Shown here in pieces: positions 24,238 to 31,360 of a DNA stretch of 34,457 bases (position 1 is the stretch's first letter; every line of letters starts with the position of its first letter). The notes under the pieces were generated by a model, which saw only the letters and a program-made list of their open reading frames with translations, searched no databases and had not been told where the DNA came from. The translations under genes were made by a program, and so were the position numbers. Source of the stretch: a virus; the IMG/VR virus record IMGVR_UViG_3300046167_000151, positions 1 to 34,457 of that record; one strand, written 5' to 3'.

Positions 24238-24759
24238 GTGGTTTGGATGGTAGCCGTGCTGCTGCTCGGCGTCTCTGCGCGCCTTCACGGCATCTTCAAA
24301 GTGTTTAAACGTGCCAAGGTAAACTGGGCGGTTTTTGACGCCAATACTGGCAGTCCACGTCCAGTTTACCTTATCCCAATGCACACCCATGACGCCGGAC
24401 ATATTGGTTGCGGGTATTCGCGTATTACGTGAGTTTTCAACCTGAGATGCAGCGCGTAAGTTTTCAATGCGGTTATCTGAGCGAACGCCGTTGATGTGGT
24501 CTATCTGATCCGCAGGCCAGTCGCCATTATGCATGGCCCACGCAACTCTGTGCGACTTACAGCGCTTGCCAAGAAGCACCATGCGCAAGTAGCCCCTGTG
24601 GTCTTCCTCGTAAACCTGATTGCCAGCGTAGGCGCTGTTAAATCTGCGTATGGCAGACGCAGGCGCGGGGAAGCTTTCTGCGCGCTCGCGCCAGATAAAT
24701 TTACCCGTTGAAGAGTTATACTTGAGCATTTCGTGAAGCTGCTCTACAGAAATCGTCAT
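24226..24759 (-). CDS. HNH endonuclease with AP2 domain (homing-type)
   Basis: 177 residues. An N-terminal helix-rich part precedes LGKRCKSHRVAWAMHNGDWP (HR at 70-71) and IDHINGVRSDNRIENLR (DH at 87-88, Asn at 96 and 100), the HNH_3 core. A NTRIPATNMSGVMGVHWDK to YLGTFKHFEDAVKARRDAE section (about 111-165) is an AP2-type DNA-binding domain. Such genes are free-standing homing endonucleases. It sits directly upstream of terS, a frequent insertion place. The ATG at 24759 has GGAG upstream in CAAGGAGAA, almost identical to the terS ribosome site. Confidence 0.85.
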   Translation of the reverse strand: MTISVEQLHEMLKYNSSTGKFIWRERAESFPAPASAIRRFNSAYAGNQVYEEDHRGYLRMVLLGKRCKSHRVAWAMHNGDWPADQIDHINGVRSDNRIENLRAASQVENSRNTRIPATNMSGVMGVHWDKVNWTWTASIGVKNRPVYLGTFKHFEDAVKARRDAEQQHGYHPNHGKR

Positions 24760-25004
24760 TGGCGGTTCTCCTTGTCGGCTGCCGATCAGGTAGGCGGGGC
24801 GCTGCAACGTCGCCGCCTACCCCCGCACAGTACCCCCCACGCGCTCTCGGTGCAATATTTTTTCGGCAGGCGTGTGTGCGCTTTTCTATACACACACGCT
24901 CCCGCCTGAGCGCAAAGTGGGGGGGGTCAAACCTGACCGTCTGGTCAAGATCTGTAGCTGGAATCGCATAATCGTTATTATGTTAAATTTATTATGTAGC
25001 AATA
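24760..25004. promoter_or_regulatory. Intergenic regulatory region upstream of the HNH-terminase unit
   Basis: This 245-base stretch holds no convincing gene. It contains a possible minus-strand promoter (TTGCAC at 24850-24855 and TACTGT at 24827-24832, 17 bases apart). GCGTGTGTG and CACACACGC form inverted repeats around a 12-base loop (about 24869-24899). A run of eight G is followed by GGTCAAACCTGACC (24925-24938), a 5-bp inverted repeat, and another GGTCAA at 24943-24948. A+T-rich DNA follows, with TTATTATGT twice (24976-25000). A candidate control region for late transcription. Confidence 0.45.
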
Positions 25005-25217
25005 TCAGCATGTTAGCGTTTTACACCTATCTATGGTTGTATCGTTGGCGATATTGCTGCGCTGCGACATCGCAAAATTTGACCATTTGGTAAAAAATGC
25101 GTATCCGCGCGCGGGCGTCTGAGCGTCGGCGTGTCTGCCGCAGAGGCTAAGCACACCCTCACGCTCCCTCAGAGCCTCGATTAGGCACCCAAACGCCTCG
25201 CAGGCTACCCTACCCAC
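25005..25217 (-). CDS. Doubtful small gene (70 aa)
   Basis: A GTG start with GGAGG 6 bases upstream, overlapping the preceding stop by 8 bases, opens a 70-codon frame. The product begins MGRVACEAFGCLIEALRERE and later has RGYAFFTKWSNFAMSQRSN. Composition is mixed, with four Cys, and no family is recognised. Its last part lies in A+T-rich DNA and contains one arm of an inverted repeat (GATATTGCT at 25050-25058, partner AGCAATATC at 24998-25006). The signals at the start argue for a gene; the unusual composition argues against. Confidence 0.38.
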   Translation of the reverse strand: MGRVACEAFGCLIEALREREGVLSLCGRHADAQTPARGYAFFTKWSNFAMSQRSNIANDTTIDRCKTLTC

Positions 25218-25479
25218 CTGACGCCTCCAATTCGCCCGCTATCGCAGCGTAACCGCAGACGTCCACCCAGTTGTCCGAGTGATCGCTTGAGCGCGACCGC
25301 GATACCTTGAGCAGCACCATCATCGCCGCCACGTCCACCTCGGTCACGTCCACGCCGAGATACGCCGACCACATGCCAGCAATGGTCGCGTGCGACGCCT
25401 TTGCGGAGCCATACGTCCGCTGCCTGTCGCCCGTGATCAAGTCACCCGCCGTGCGTAAAATATCTTCCCTCGTTACCAT
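25210..25479 (-). CDS. DUF6378-like protein
   Basis: 89 residues. DILRTAGDLITGDRQRTYGS, ATIAGMWSAYLGVDVTEVDV, AAMMVLLKVSRSRSS and DNWVDVCGYAAIAGELE form the pattern of DUF6378. This is a small helical phage family of unproven function, sometimes compared with MazG-like or nucleotide-handling proteins. Length equals the family core. The start overlaps the preceding stop by 7 bases, so it shares an mRNA with the SSB-tail protein. Confidence 0.78.
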   Translation of the reverse strand: MVTREDILRTAGDLITGDRQRTYGSAKASHATIAGMWSAYLGVDVTEVDVAAMMVLLKVSRSRSSDHSDNWVDVCGYAAIAGELEASGG

Positions 25480-26060
25480 GGTATATCATCCTCTATGTTA
25501 TTGTTGCCATCTCCGTCCACCACACGCGTTACCTTCGCATGTGGAAACGTCTCAAACGCCTTCTGCAAAAACGCCTCGCTGAAGTGCTGCTTCAGCACGC
25601 ACGCGGCATCCTCGAACGAGTAGACCACCCACTGCGGATACCGCTTGCGCAGCTCAGCGCATCCCTGCCTCGCGAAGCACACGATCTGCCCGCCATCCAG
25701 CTCCACGCACCACGCGTGCGGCGACAGCGGCTTATGCCCCGCGCCTTCCGCTTCCGCTTCCATGCGCTTCCACCCCGCCATGAGCTGCGTGGCGATCTTG
25801 TTCGTCCTGACGACATCACGCTCGACGACCGCCTGCTTCAGCGCCTCGTAGGCTGCCTCGAACTTGCCTGCCAGATCCGGCGATACCAGCGACGGCAGCG
25901 TGTCACCCCACCGCTCTGTCATTTCCCTCGCCACCCGATCCAGCGGTTCGAGCTGACCCCAGACTGCCGCCGGTATAGGCTCCGTCCTTTCACCAACCGT
26001 AAACGTCCCCTTCGACGCTATCTGCTTTGCCGTAGGCCGACGCCCTTTCTGCTTAACCAT
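25473..26060 (-). CDS. Hypothetical protein with SSB-like acidic C-terminal tail
   Basis: 195 residues, family not recognised. The start is basic (KQKGRRPTAKQIASKG) and the middle helical (DLAGKFEAAYEALKQAVVE, KIATQLMAGWKRMEAE). A domain with AWCVELDGGQIVCFARQG, RKRYPQWVVYSFED and ACVLKQHFSEAFLQKAFE follows. The last residues, IEDDIPW, closely resemble the DDDIPF end of bacterial SSB, which binds many replication and repair proteins. The ATG at 26060 is preferred because AGGGGG lies 8 bases upstream; the ATG at 26066 is too close. It follows the palindrome/motif region. Confidence 0.65.
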   Translation of the reverse strand: MVKQKGRRPTAKQIASKGTFTVGERTEPIPAAVWGQLEPLDRVAREMTERWGDTLPSLVSPDLAGKFEAAYEALKQAVVERDVVRTNKIATQLMAGWKRMEAEAEGAGHKPLSPHAWCVELDGGQIVCFARQGCAELRKRYPQWVVYSFEDAACVLKQHFSEAFLQKAFETFPHAKVTRVVDGDGNNNIEDDIPW

Positions 26061-26268
26061 GACCATGCCCCCTACGCATCCCCATCAAATCAATCTCCGC
26101 ACCTTCAATAAATACGCCCGCACTTCTCTCCGCACCTTGCATATATATATGCAAGTGGTGCGGCGGAAGATTTCTTGCCGTATTTACCGCACCCTCGGCA
26201 CCACGCCGCACCATAAGTGCGGTAAGTGCGGAAACGCCCCCAACGCCACCCGTCTCGCTGGCCATCAT
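26053..26268 (-). CDS. Possible 71-aa gene overlying the palindrome and motif array
   Basis: The ATG at 26268 overlaps the helicase-primase stop as ATGA and has AGGAGG 7 bases upstream; the TAA overlaps the next gene by 8 bases. These are the marks of a real operon gene. The product (MMASETGGVGG, SALTALMVRRGAEGA, LPPHHLHIYMQGAERSAG) is low-complexity, with repeated GAE and SAL units that come directly from the DNA motif array. It may be a short gene, or chance open frame across a regulatory element. No domain is recognised. Confidence 0.42.
   Translation of the reverse strand: MMASETGGVGGVSALTALMVRRGAEGAVNTARNLPPHHLHIYMQGAERSAGVFIEGAEIDLMGMRRGHGHG
26097..26231. repeat. Cluster of eight CCGCAC/GTGCGG motifs (iteron-like)
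   Basis: Copies are at 26097-26105 (CCGCACCTT), 26118-26125 (CCGCACTT), 26130-26138 (CCGCACCTT), 26157-26163 (GGTGCGG), 26187-26193 and 26206-26212 (CCGCACC), 26215-26222 and 26224-26231 (AAGTGCGG, twice). CCGCACTT is the exact reverse complement of AAGTGCGG. The array surrounds an A+T-rich palindrome immediately after the helicase-primase gene. Replication origin or regulator-binding array is inferred from layout only. Confidence 0.7.
26136..26155. other. Perfect 20-bp palindrome with flanking complementary arms
   Basis: CTTGCATATATATATGCAAG is perfectly self-complementary. Allowing a 2-base bulge, the outer arms CCGCACC (26130-26136) and GGTGCGG (26157-26163) also pair, giving a long cruciform with an easily melted A+T centre inside G+C-rich DNA. 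It fits an origin-melting site or an operator. Confidence 0.75.
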
Positions 26269-28466
26269 ACCCCCGCCTCCTCTCCCGTTATCCATTCACC
26301 CACCACCACGCACGGCACATCCCTGCCGTCACGCTTGCTTGGCGCAGACGTTTTACGCAGCACGCCGTTCTCGATCCACTTGCCCACGATTGCCTTGGCC
26401 TTCGCCTTCTCGTGTCGCTTCTCCAAGTCGAGCCCCAGCACGTCTGCCACCGTGACGCCGACCCACGTCTTGGCCTGCACGTTTGCGCGGAGCGGCTCGC
26501 CCTGCGTTTCCGCGTCGCCCACCGCGCGCTGCACCTTCATCGCGTCGCGCGCCGACACGCCGTCGAAGAGATCCGGCATCGCATATTCCGTGGCCACGCC
26601 GACATATTCCATGTTTGGCAGCTGCACGCCCACCATGCGTCGGTATACCGCCTTCGCTGCTGGCGGCGCCAAGTTTGCCTTGCCGTCGTCTACGCGGAAT
26701 ATGCCGAGGCTCTCCGCTTCGCTCACGCCCAGCTTCTGCGCGTCTTCTGCGCTGATCTTGTTGATGACCCGCGCCGCACGCGCCGCCCCGATCAGCGACC
26801 CCGCGCCCCTGACGCTGTCTATGGTCGCCTCGTCCCCGTTGCCCTTGCGGATGTGATGCACCAGCGCCACGGCGCAATCTGTCTCGTCGCAAACGCTACG
26901 CACGGCACCGACGGCTGCGTTCATGGCCACGTTATCGTTTTCGTTGATCTGGTTCGCGCCGACCCACGGGTCGATCATCACCATGCCGATGTCGTTCTCC
27001 TTGATCTTGGCCGCCATGTAGTCGAGCATCTCGTCGTTGACCTCGATCCCGTCGCGCCCCTGATTGGCGAACACCATGTTCAAGCTCCTGCCAGCGTCGA
27101 GGAACAAGCGCCCCCGTATTTCCTTGGCGGTGACGCCGTAGTGCAGCATCGCCGCCGCAAGGCGTCTCTGCATCTCCTCCAGCGGGTCTTCCAGATTGAT
27201 GATCCACACCCTGCACGGCTCGTGTATGGCCTCGCCCAGCAGCGGCTTGCCCGTTCCGATGCACAGAGCCTCCACGATCTGCAGAGACGTCTTCCCGACG
27301 CCGCCCGCCGATGCCAGCACGCTGACATGGCCTCGCACGTAATGCTGCCCGTAGATCCACCGCCGCGCCGGTATTGTCGCGGGATCTATTGGCTCGTATG
27401 CGGTTGGCCACTGGCGCTCGCCTGCGATGCGCTCCTGCTTTACTTCCTCGACCGGCTTCGCCAGCGCCAGCGCCTCGCGCAGCTTTTGCGCGCCCGCTTC
27501 CTGCAGGTAGTCGTTGGCATCCTTTACGTTTTCCACGCCCAGCGCGTCGAAGCGCACGACGTGGACGTCGGTGCTGCCGTCGCCTCGCAGCACGTCGGAA
27601 ACCGCCTCCACGTCTAAGTCTGGGTCTGCGCAGATCGTGACATCGCTGGCACGTGGCGCGTTAAACGTCTTCATGCCCGACTTGCCAAATGTGCACACGA
27701 TTGTCGCCTCGACGTGGCCCATGATTGCCTGACGCACGCTCAGCGCATCCTCTGGCCCCTCGACCAGTATGATCGCGCCGCCCTCGTGCTGGTCGCCGAT
27801 CCGCATGGCGTTGCCCACCAGTGATCCGCGTGAATACTTGTTGATGTTGTTATGCTCTCGCTTCTTCCCATCCGGCGTCAGCAGCACCGACTGCACGCCG
27901 CACAGCTCGCCCTGCTCGTTGGTCGCGGGAAACAGTATCGCTGGCCCATCGTATAAGCTGGGGCTGAAGCGCGCGACGCCCTCCGCCACGCCTGCTCGCA
28001 TTCCACGGTTGTTCAGGTACAGCAGCGCCGGTCTGACGGCGTCCTTGTTCTCGCGTGATATTGGCACGCTGCGCTCCCACGCGGCCTGCGCCTTTGCGAT
28101 TTTCTCGGCGCGCGTTTCCTCGTCGCGGATCAGCAGATCCTTGCTGGCCAGCCTTACGATCAGGCGATCCATCTCGCTCGGCTGAAACGGCACCGCGTCA
28201 TCGTTTTCGAGCTGCTTCGGGTTTTCGCTGCCCCGCTTGAACCCGCTGCCAATGGTTGCCTTGATCTCGTGTTCCTGCAACCCGATTGCCTTGGCCGCCG
28301 TGTGCAAGTCTATGACGCTGCTATCAATGTTGCTGGCGTCCATGTGCGCGTGCCGACCCAGCGCGTATGCCGCGAGGTTCAGCGCCTCGTTGCGACGCCC
28401 CTGCGGAGCCATGCCGATCTCGGTTACGACGCTTTCCCGTACCTTCTGAAAATAGTTTACGCTCAT
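26265..28466 (-). CDS. Helicase-primase (Toprim plus RepA/AAA_25-type ATPase)
   Basis: 733 residues. Residues 1-225 are an N-terminal part with AALLYLNNRG-like sequence and a strand-rich segment (DGPAILFPATNEQGEL, GVQSVLLTPDGKKRE). Toprim residues are visible as ILVEGPEDAL (233-242) and ICADPDLDVE (278-287), with DANDYL (317-322). A RecA-like motor follows: Walker A ASAGGVGKTS (385-394), Walker B MVMIDPWVG, and a later VALVHHIRKGNGD. The C-terminus has a winged-helix-like segment (KAKAIVGKWIENGVLRK). It should unwind DNA and prime synthesis. As no DNA polymerase gene is visible, it probably feeds the host polymerase. There is no zinc-binding motif at the N-terminus. Confidence 0.85.
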   Translation of the reverse strand: MSVNYFQKVRESVVTEIGMAPQGRRNEALNLAAYALGRHAHMDASNIDSSVIDLHTAAKAIGLQEHEIKATIGSGFKRGSENPKQLENDDAVPFQPSEMDRLIVRLASKDLLIRDEETRAEKIAKAQAAWERSVPISRENKDAVRPALLYLNNRGMRAGVAEGVARFSPSLYDGPAILFPATNEQGELCGVQSVLLTPDGKKREHNNINKYSRGSLVGNAMRIGDQHEGGAIILVEGPEDALSVRQAIMGHVEATIVCTFGKSGMKTFNAPRASDVTICADPDLDVEAVSDVLRGDGSTDVHVVRFDALGVENVKDANDYLQEAGAQKLREALALAKPVEEVKQERIAGERQWPTAYEPIDPATIPARRWIYGQHYVRGHVSVLASAGGVGKTSLQIVEALCIGTGKPLLGEAIHEPCRVWIINLEDPLEEMQRRLAAAMLHYGVTAKEIRGRLFLDAGRSLNMVFANQGRDGIEVNDEMLDYMAAKIKENDIGMVMIDPWVGANQINENDNVAMNAAVGAVRSVCDETDCAVALVHHIRKGNGDEATIDSVRGAGSLIGAARAARVINKISAEDAQKLGVSEAESLGIFRVDDGKANLAPPAAKAVYRRMVGVQLPNMEYVGVATEYAMPDLFDGVSARDAMKVQRAVGDAETQGEPLRANVQAKTWVGVTVADVLGLDLEKRHEKAKAKAIVGKWIENGVLRKTSAPSKRDGRDVPCVVVGEWITGEEAGV

Positions 28467-28497
28467 CCCGCTACCCCGTTTTAACTTTTGTTATAAC

Positions 28498-28520
28498 CAC
28501 GCCCGCCGTAGCAGGCGTGG
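28498..28520 (-). terminator. Hairpin between SSB-like and helicase-primase genes
   Basis: CCACGCC and GGCGTGG pair around a 9-base loop; on the minus strand TTATAAC follows. This is a weak terminator or an attenuator that could lower helicase-primase expression relative to the SSB-like protein. The helicase start lies 32 bases further, with GGGG near it. Confidence 0.45.
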
Positions 28521-28531
28521 AGCTTGTTATC

Positions 28532-29119
28532 TTAGAAGCCGAAGTCGTCTGCGTCTACAACGCTTGAAACGGGTGCCGCTGCGGTTGGCACCGGCTCCGG
28601 CTTAGGCGGCGTGCTGTCTGCCGGTTTCGCAATCCACTTGGATATGGCAAAACCTAGATCGTATGACGTGCCCTTGCCGACCACGACAGGCGTGGACGTC
28701 GTGACGCTGACCACCGGCACCATGCCCTGCGCAAACTCTGGCGCGTTTTCCGCTTGGTTGTACAGCTTGGCGATGAACTGCCCCGTGCCGTATGAGTTGT
28801 TGCTGAACTGCGCCTTGGTGCCGTCCGACATCCAGCAGTCCACGTCGAAGCCCTGCTTATATGCTGGCTTGCCTTCCGCGTCTGTTTCGGTCGGCTTAGG
28901 CGTTGCCTGCGAAGGCGATGGCCACTCCTGCCAGTCGCGCGTTCCGACGGCGATCTTCAGCCACCCAAACTTGACCGCAGCAATGTCGATTGCGATACCC
29001 TTGGCCATGTCGATGACTTCGGGATCGCCGCCCTTGTTTACCGTCCAGCGGTTCTGCGGAAGGTTGACCCGTATATACGCGCCGCTCGCGTCTGATGTTT
29101 CTCCGAAAGATATTGGCAT
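28532..29119 (-). CDS. Single-stranded DNA-binding protein candidate
   Basis: 195 residues. A beta-rich body (GAYIRVNLPQNRWTVN, AVKFGWLKIAVGTRDWQEW, GFDVDCWMSDGTKAQF) is followed by a Pro-rich linker (ADSTPPKPEPVPTAAAP) and an acidic tip (VVDADDFGF). Body, flexible linker and acidic-aromatic end are the layout of phage SSBs. The body is not a clear OB fold by eye. It lies between exonuclease and helicase genes, which supports the assignment. The ATG at 29119 has AGGAGACA upstream; the longer frame to 29215 overlaps the exonuclease gene and is rejected. Confidence 0.65.
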   Translation of the reverse strand: MPISFGETSDASGAYIRVNLPQNRWTVNKGGDPEVIDMAKGIAIDIAAVKFGWLKIAVGTRDWQEWPSPSQATPKPTETDAEGKPAYKQGFDVDCWMSDGTKAQFSNNSYGTGQFIAKLYNQAENAPEFAQGMVPVVSVTTSTPVVVGKGTSYDLGFAISKWIAKPADSTPPKPEPVPTAAAPVSSVVDADDFGF

Positions 29120-29147
29120 GTTTGTCTCCTGACGTTGTGTGCCTGTG

Positions 29148-29948
29148 TTATGCGCCGTGCGACGCGGTGAAGTTGAACGCCCAGCGCGGTATCTGGAGCG
29201 TTTGCAGCTCCCCATACCCGTAGCCCCAGACGCCCGTGTTACGCGCTATCGCAAACTGCTCCAGCGCGTGTTGAACTGCCGCGTCGCCCTCGTTGAGCGT
29301 GCGCCAGTCAAGCTCGTACACACCAACGGGGTAAGGCGCTTCCTTGCCCACGCTGATGAAGATAAACCTGTCGATCTCTTCCCCGATCAGGCCCATCGTC
29401 CTGCGGTAGAAGCTTTCCTGAATGTGATACCCGAAGTTGGCCACTTGCTTGCTAAAGCCTTCGGGGTCTGGAGCTATGGTTGTCTTCAGATCTATCAGCG
29501 CCCCAATGTCACGACGCCACCCGTCTGGACGGCAGCGCAGATCCACGCCCGTCTGCGTGTCCTTCGCGAATATGCTGGCCTCGCAGATCAGATCGCCGGA
29601 TAGCAGCTTGGCCACCTCCTTGTTGCTGCGCACCGCGTTAGCCGCGTCCACGGCGATCTTGTAGTCGCCCTCCGTTAGCAGCAGCGCGCCGTTGGCGTCG
29701 GCCTCTGCCTTGTGCTGCGTCCAATCTTTGCCGCGCCGCGTCTCCGGCCCGCACCATACGGTGCTTGCGTGCTGCGGCTCAAACACCAGCGTGTGCGTGG
29801 CCGTGCCTACGTCAAATGCGGTGCTTTCCTTACGTTCAGCGTATTTGTAATGCGCCAGCGACTTCATGGCGATTGTCTTGGCCCCAGAGGCGCTGAGCGC
29901 GTCGCTCAGGTGGTATTCCTCGTTTGACATCGTGGTTGATATGGTCAC
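29148..29948 (-). CDS. RecE-like exonuclease, PD-(D/E)XK (DUF3799/PDDEXK_1 type)
   Basis: 266 residues. NEEYHLSDALSASGAKTIA opens the protein, then DVGTATHTLVFEP and catalytic residues in the order Glu123, CRPDGW (139-144, Asp142) and LIDLKTT (151-157, Asp153 and Lys155). A QVANFGYHIQESFYRR segment follows, typical of RecE-type exonucleases. It should degrade one strand from DNA ends for annealing or recombination. No RecT-like annealing protein is obvious; the SSB-like neighbour may fill that place. It lies in the recombination block, with a one-base overlap with the gene before. Confidence 0.85.
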   Translation of the reverse strand: MTISTTMSNEEYHLSDALSASGAKTIAMKSLAHYKYAERKESTAFDVGTATHTLVFEPQHASTVWCGPETRRGKDWTQHKAEADANGALLLTEGDYKIAVDAANAVRSNKEVAKLLSGDLICEASIFAKDTQTGVDLRCRPDGWRRDIGALIDLKTTIAPDPEGFSKQVANFGYHIQESFYRRTMGLIGEEIDRFIFISVGKEAPYPVGVYELDWRTLNEGDAAVQHALEQFAIARNTGVWGYGYGELQTLQIPRWAFNFTASHGA

Positions 29949-30454
29949 TATCTTTGCTCCTCCACTACTTTCTTTATGCAGTCAATGACGTCATCAATGT
30001 AAAACACCTCACGATTTGACACGGGGAAAAATGGCTGCATCGACTTCAGCTTCTTGGATTCCAGCCAGCCTTTTAAATGAAAGTTGTTGATCCCAACAAG
30101 GCTCGCCACTTCACCTTTAGTCAAAAACATTTTCCCATTATTTTCCAAATGACGCATGACTTGCGCGTTCATGCCTTGAAACTCTCTCGCATCATGGCGG
30201 AACTTTGGTACACGCTCATCGCCATCATTAATGTGATGCTTGTTGCATTCTGGCTGCTCAACTCTAATCGCCTCACGCTCAGCCTTTAAAGCTTCTTCAC
30301 GCGTGTCAAACCACTGCAGCTCAATATTAGTTACATCTAAAAACCAAGCAGATCCCTTGTAATGCTGCTTAATTCTTTTTGAGTAATCTAGGCTGATGCC
30401 CACATATAAAAGTTTATTTTCTTTATTAAACTGGCGATATAATGCTGTCTTCAC
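29948..30454 (-). CDS. GIY-YIG-like nuclease with C-terminal HTH
   Basis: 168 residues. The GIY-YIG core is visible as ALYRQF (4-9), LLYVGIS (15-21) and the RIKQH segment (Arg27, His31). The first Gly-Ile of GIY is replaced by Ala-Leu. A middle helix (EALKAEREAIRVEQPE) carries a Glu-rich part, and the C-terminal third (KMFLTKGEVASLVGINNFHL) is a helix-turn-helix of the excisionase type, with YIDDVIDCIKK. The DNA is visibly A+T-richer than its neighbours, which suggests recent acquisition as a homing-type gene. It overlaps both neighbours by one to four bases. Confidence 0.72.
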   Translation of the reverse strand: MKTALYRQFNKENKLLYVGISLDYSKRIKQHYKGSAWFLDVTNIELQWFDTREEALKAEREAIRVEQPECNKHHINDGDERVPKFRHDAREFQGMNAQVMRHLENNGKMFLTKGEVASLVGINNFHLKGWLESKKLKSMQPFFPVSNREVFYIDDVIDCIKKVVEEQR

Positions 30455-30906
30455 GCCTTCCCCCTTCCATATAGCGCTATCAGCAGCGCCTCTGCTCTGT
30501 GTTCATCTTTCTTGCGCTTCAGCTCGCTCGCCCTGTCGGGAAACCACTGCTGCGCCATGCGACGCGCCGCGTCTTTATCCTTTGGCAGGTTCATCGCCCG
30601 CTTCCACACGACCGGCGTCACCATGGTGTAGCGCGTGCGCGACAGCGCCACGGTCGTCGTGATCTGGCCAAACGCATACCCCAGCTTAAACGTGCTGGAC
30701 ACGCCTTGCTTTGGCATCGCCTGCTGCTTCTCGATCCATATGTGATCGAGCCGATCCACCGACGTGAGAATATCCATCAACGCCACGACGTCTACGCCGC
30801 CCTCGCTGTAGACGGGTAGGTCATGCACCTCCGACCAGTTTTCACCGACCAGCGCCACGCCGCCCGTGCGGTAGCCGCAGTCTATGCCACACGTAACAAT
30901 GCTCAA
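30451..30906 (-). CDS. RuvC-like Holliday junction resolvase
   Basis: 151 residues with the RNase H-fold acidic residues in the usual places: CGIDCGYRTGG (Asp9), IWIEKQQAM (Glu59) and KKDEHRAEALLIALYG (Asp134, Glu139). The VSSTFKLGYAFGQI segment and VTPVVWKRAMNLPKDKDAAR are also as in phage RuvC-like proteins. It would resolve branched replication intermediates before packaging. It starts on an ATGA junction with the gene before and ends on one with the GIY-YIG gene. Confidence 0.85.
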   Translation of the reverse strand: MSIVTCGIDCGYRTGGVALVGENWSEVHDLPVYSEGGVDVVALMDILTSVDRLDHIWIEKQQAMPKQGVSSTFKLGYAFGQITTTVALSRTRYTMVTPVVWKRAMNLPKDKDAARRMAQQWFPDRASELKRKKDEHRAEALLIALYGRGKA

Positions 30907-31202
30907 TGCATGTCCTCCTTATCGGGCGTGCTGTACGTCTCGAATATGATCCCCATGGCCATGGCAATCGCGTCCTGCACGTCGCAATCGTTTTCGCGCA
31001 TGAAGCCGATCACAGACTGAAGGGCAGCGCCCAGCGCGTACACCTTGGCGAGATCCGGCAGCTCGGTGCGCTCGGTGATCGCCAGCATGTCACGCATCAG
31101 CGCGTTTGCCTCTGACATCGTGTTGCTGGCAACCGCTGACATCTCTGCGTGCTGCTCCGGCGTCAGCGTAAAATCATCATCCACGCTGCACGTCCACGCC
31201 AT
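30903..31202 (-). CDS. Hypothetical helical protein
   Basis: 99 residues, no recognised family. DDDFTLTPEQHAEMSAV is followed by helices (EANALMRDMLAITERTELP, KVYALGAALQSVIGFM) and an end (AIAMAMGIIFETYSTPDKED). The annotated ATG lies 26 bases inside the RHH gene; a GTG at 31184, overlapping the RHH stop by 8 bases, is an alternative start. It ends on an ATGA junction with the RuvC-like gene. Confidence 0.55.
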   Translation of the reverse strand: MAWTCSVDDDFTLTPEQHAEMSAVASNTMSEANALMRDMLAITERTELPDLAKVYALGAALQSVIGFMRENDCDVQDAIAMAMGIIFETYSTPDKEDMH

Positions 31203-31338
31203 GCTCGTCCAGCAGGCGCAGTATCGCCATCTGCGTCAGCGACGCCATGCTTATGCGCTTCTCCTTGGACAAGTCACGCAGCGCCTCGAATACCTTGGCG
31301 TCGATCCGCGAGCCAAGTTGCTTCATCTCAGTGTTCAT
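31177..31338 (-). CDS. Ribbon-helix-helix regulator candidate
   Basis: 53 residues. MKQLGSRIDAKVFEALRDLS would be the beta strand and first helix, KEKRISMASLTQMAILRLLD the turn and second helix, as in Arc/CopG-type repressors. Such proteins bind DNA as dimers of strands. The start at 31338 has GGAGG 7 bases upstream. It is the first gene after a promoter that carries GTTAACAT between -35 and -10, so it may regulate itself and the similar promoter at 33.64 kb. The DNA target is inferred, not shown. Confidence 0.72.
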   Translation of the reverse strand: MNTEMKQLGSRIDAKVFEALRDLSKEKRISMASLTQMAILRLLDEHGVDVQRG

Positions 31339-31360
31339 AATTACCTCCGTTGATCCGGCC

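Noticed and set aside
24868-24900. GT/AC inverted repeat as an intrinsic terminator
   Set aside because: No T run follows the stem on either strand.
26226-27617. Long plus-strand open frame of 463 codons
   Set aside because: It is the complement of the helicase-primase gene, whose motifs are clear. The plus-strand product is His/Arg/Leu-rich without any domain.
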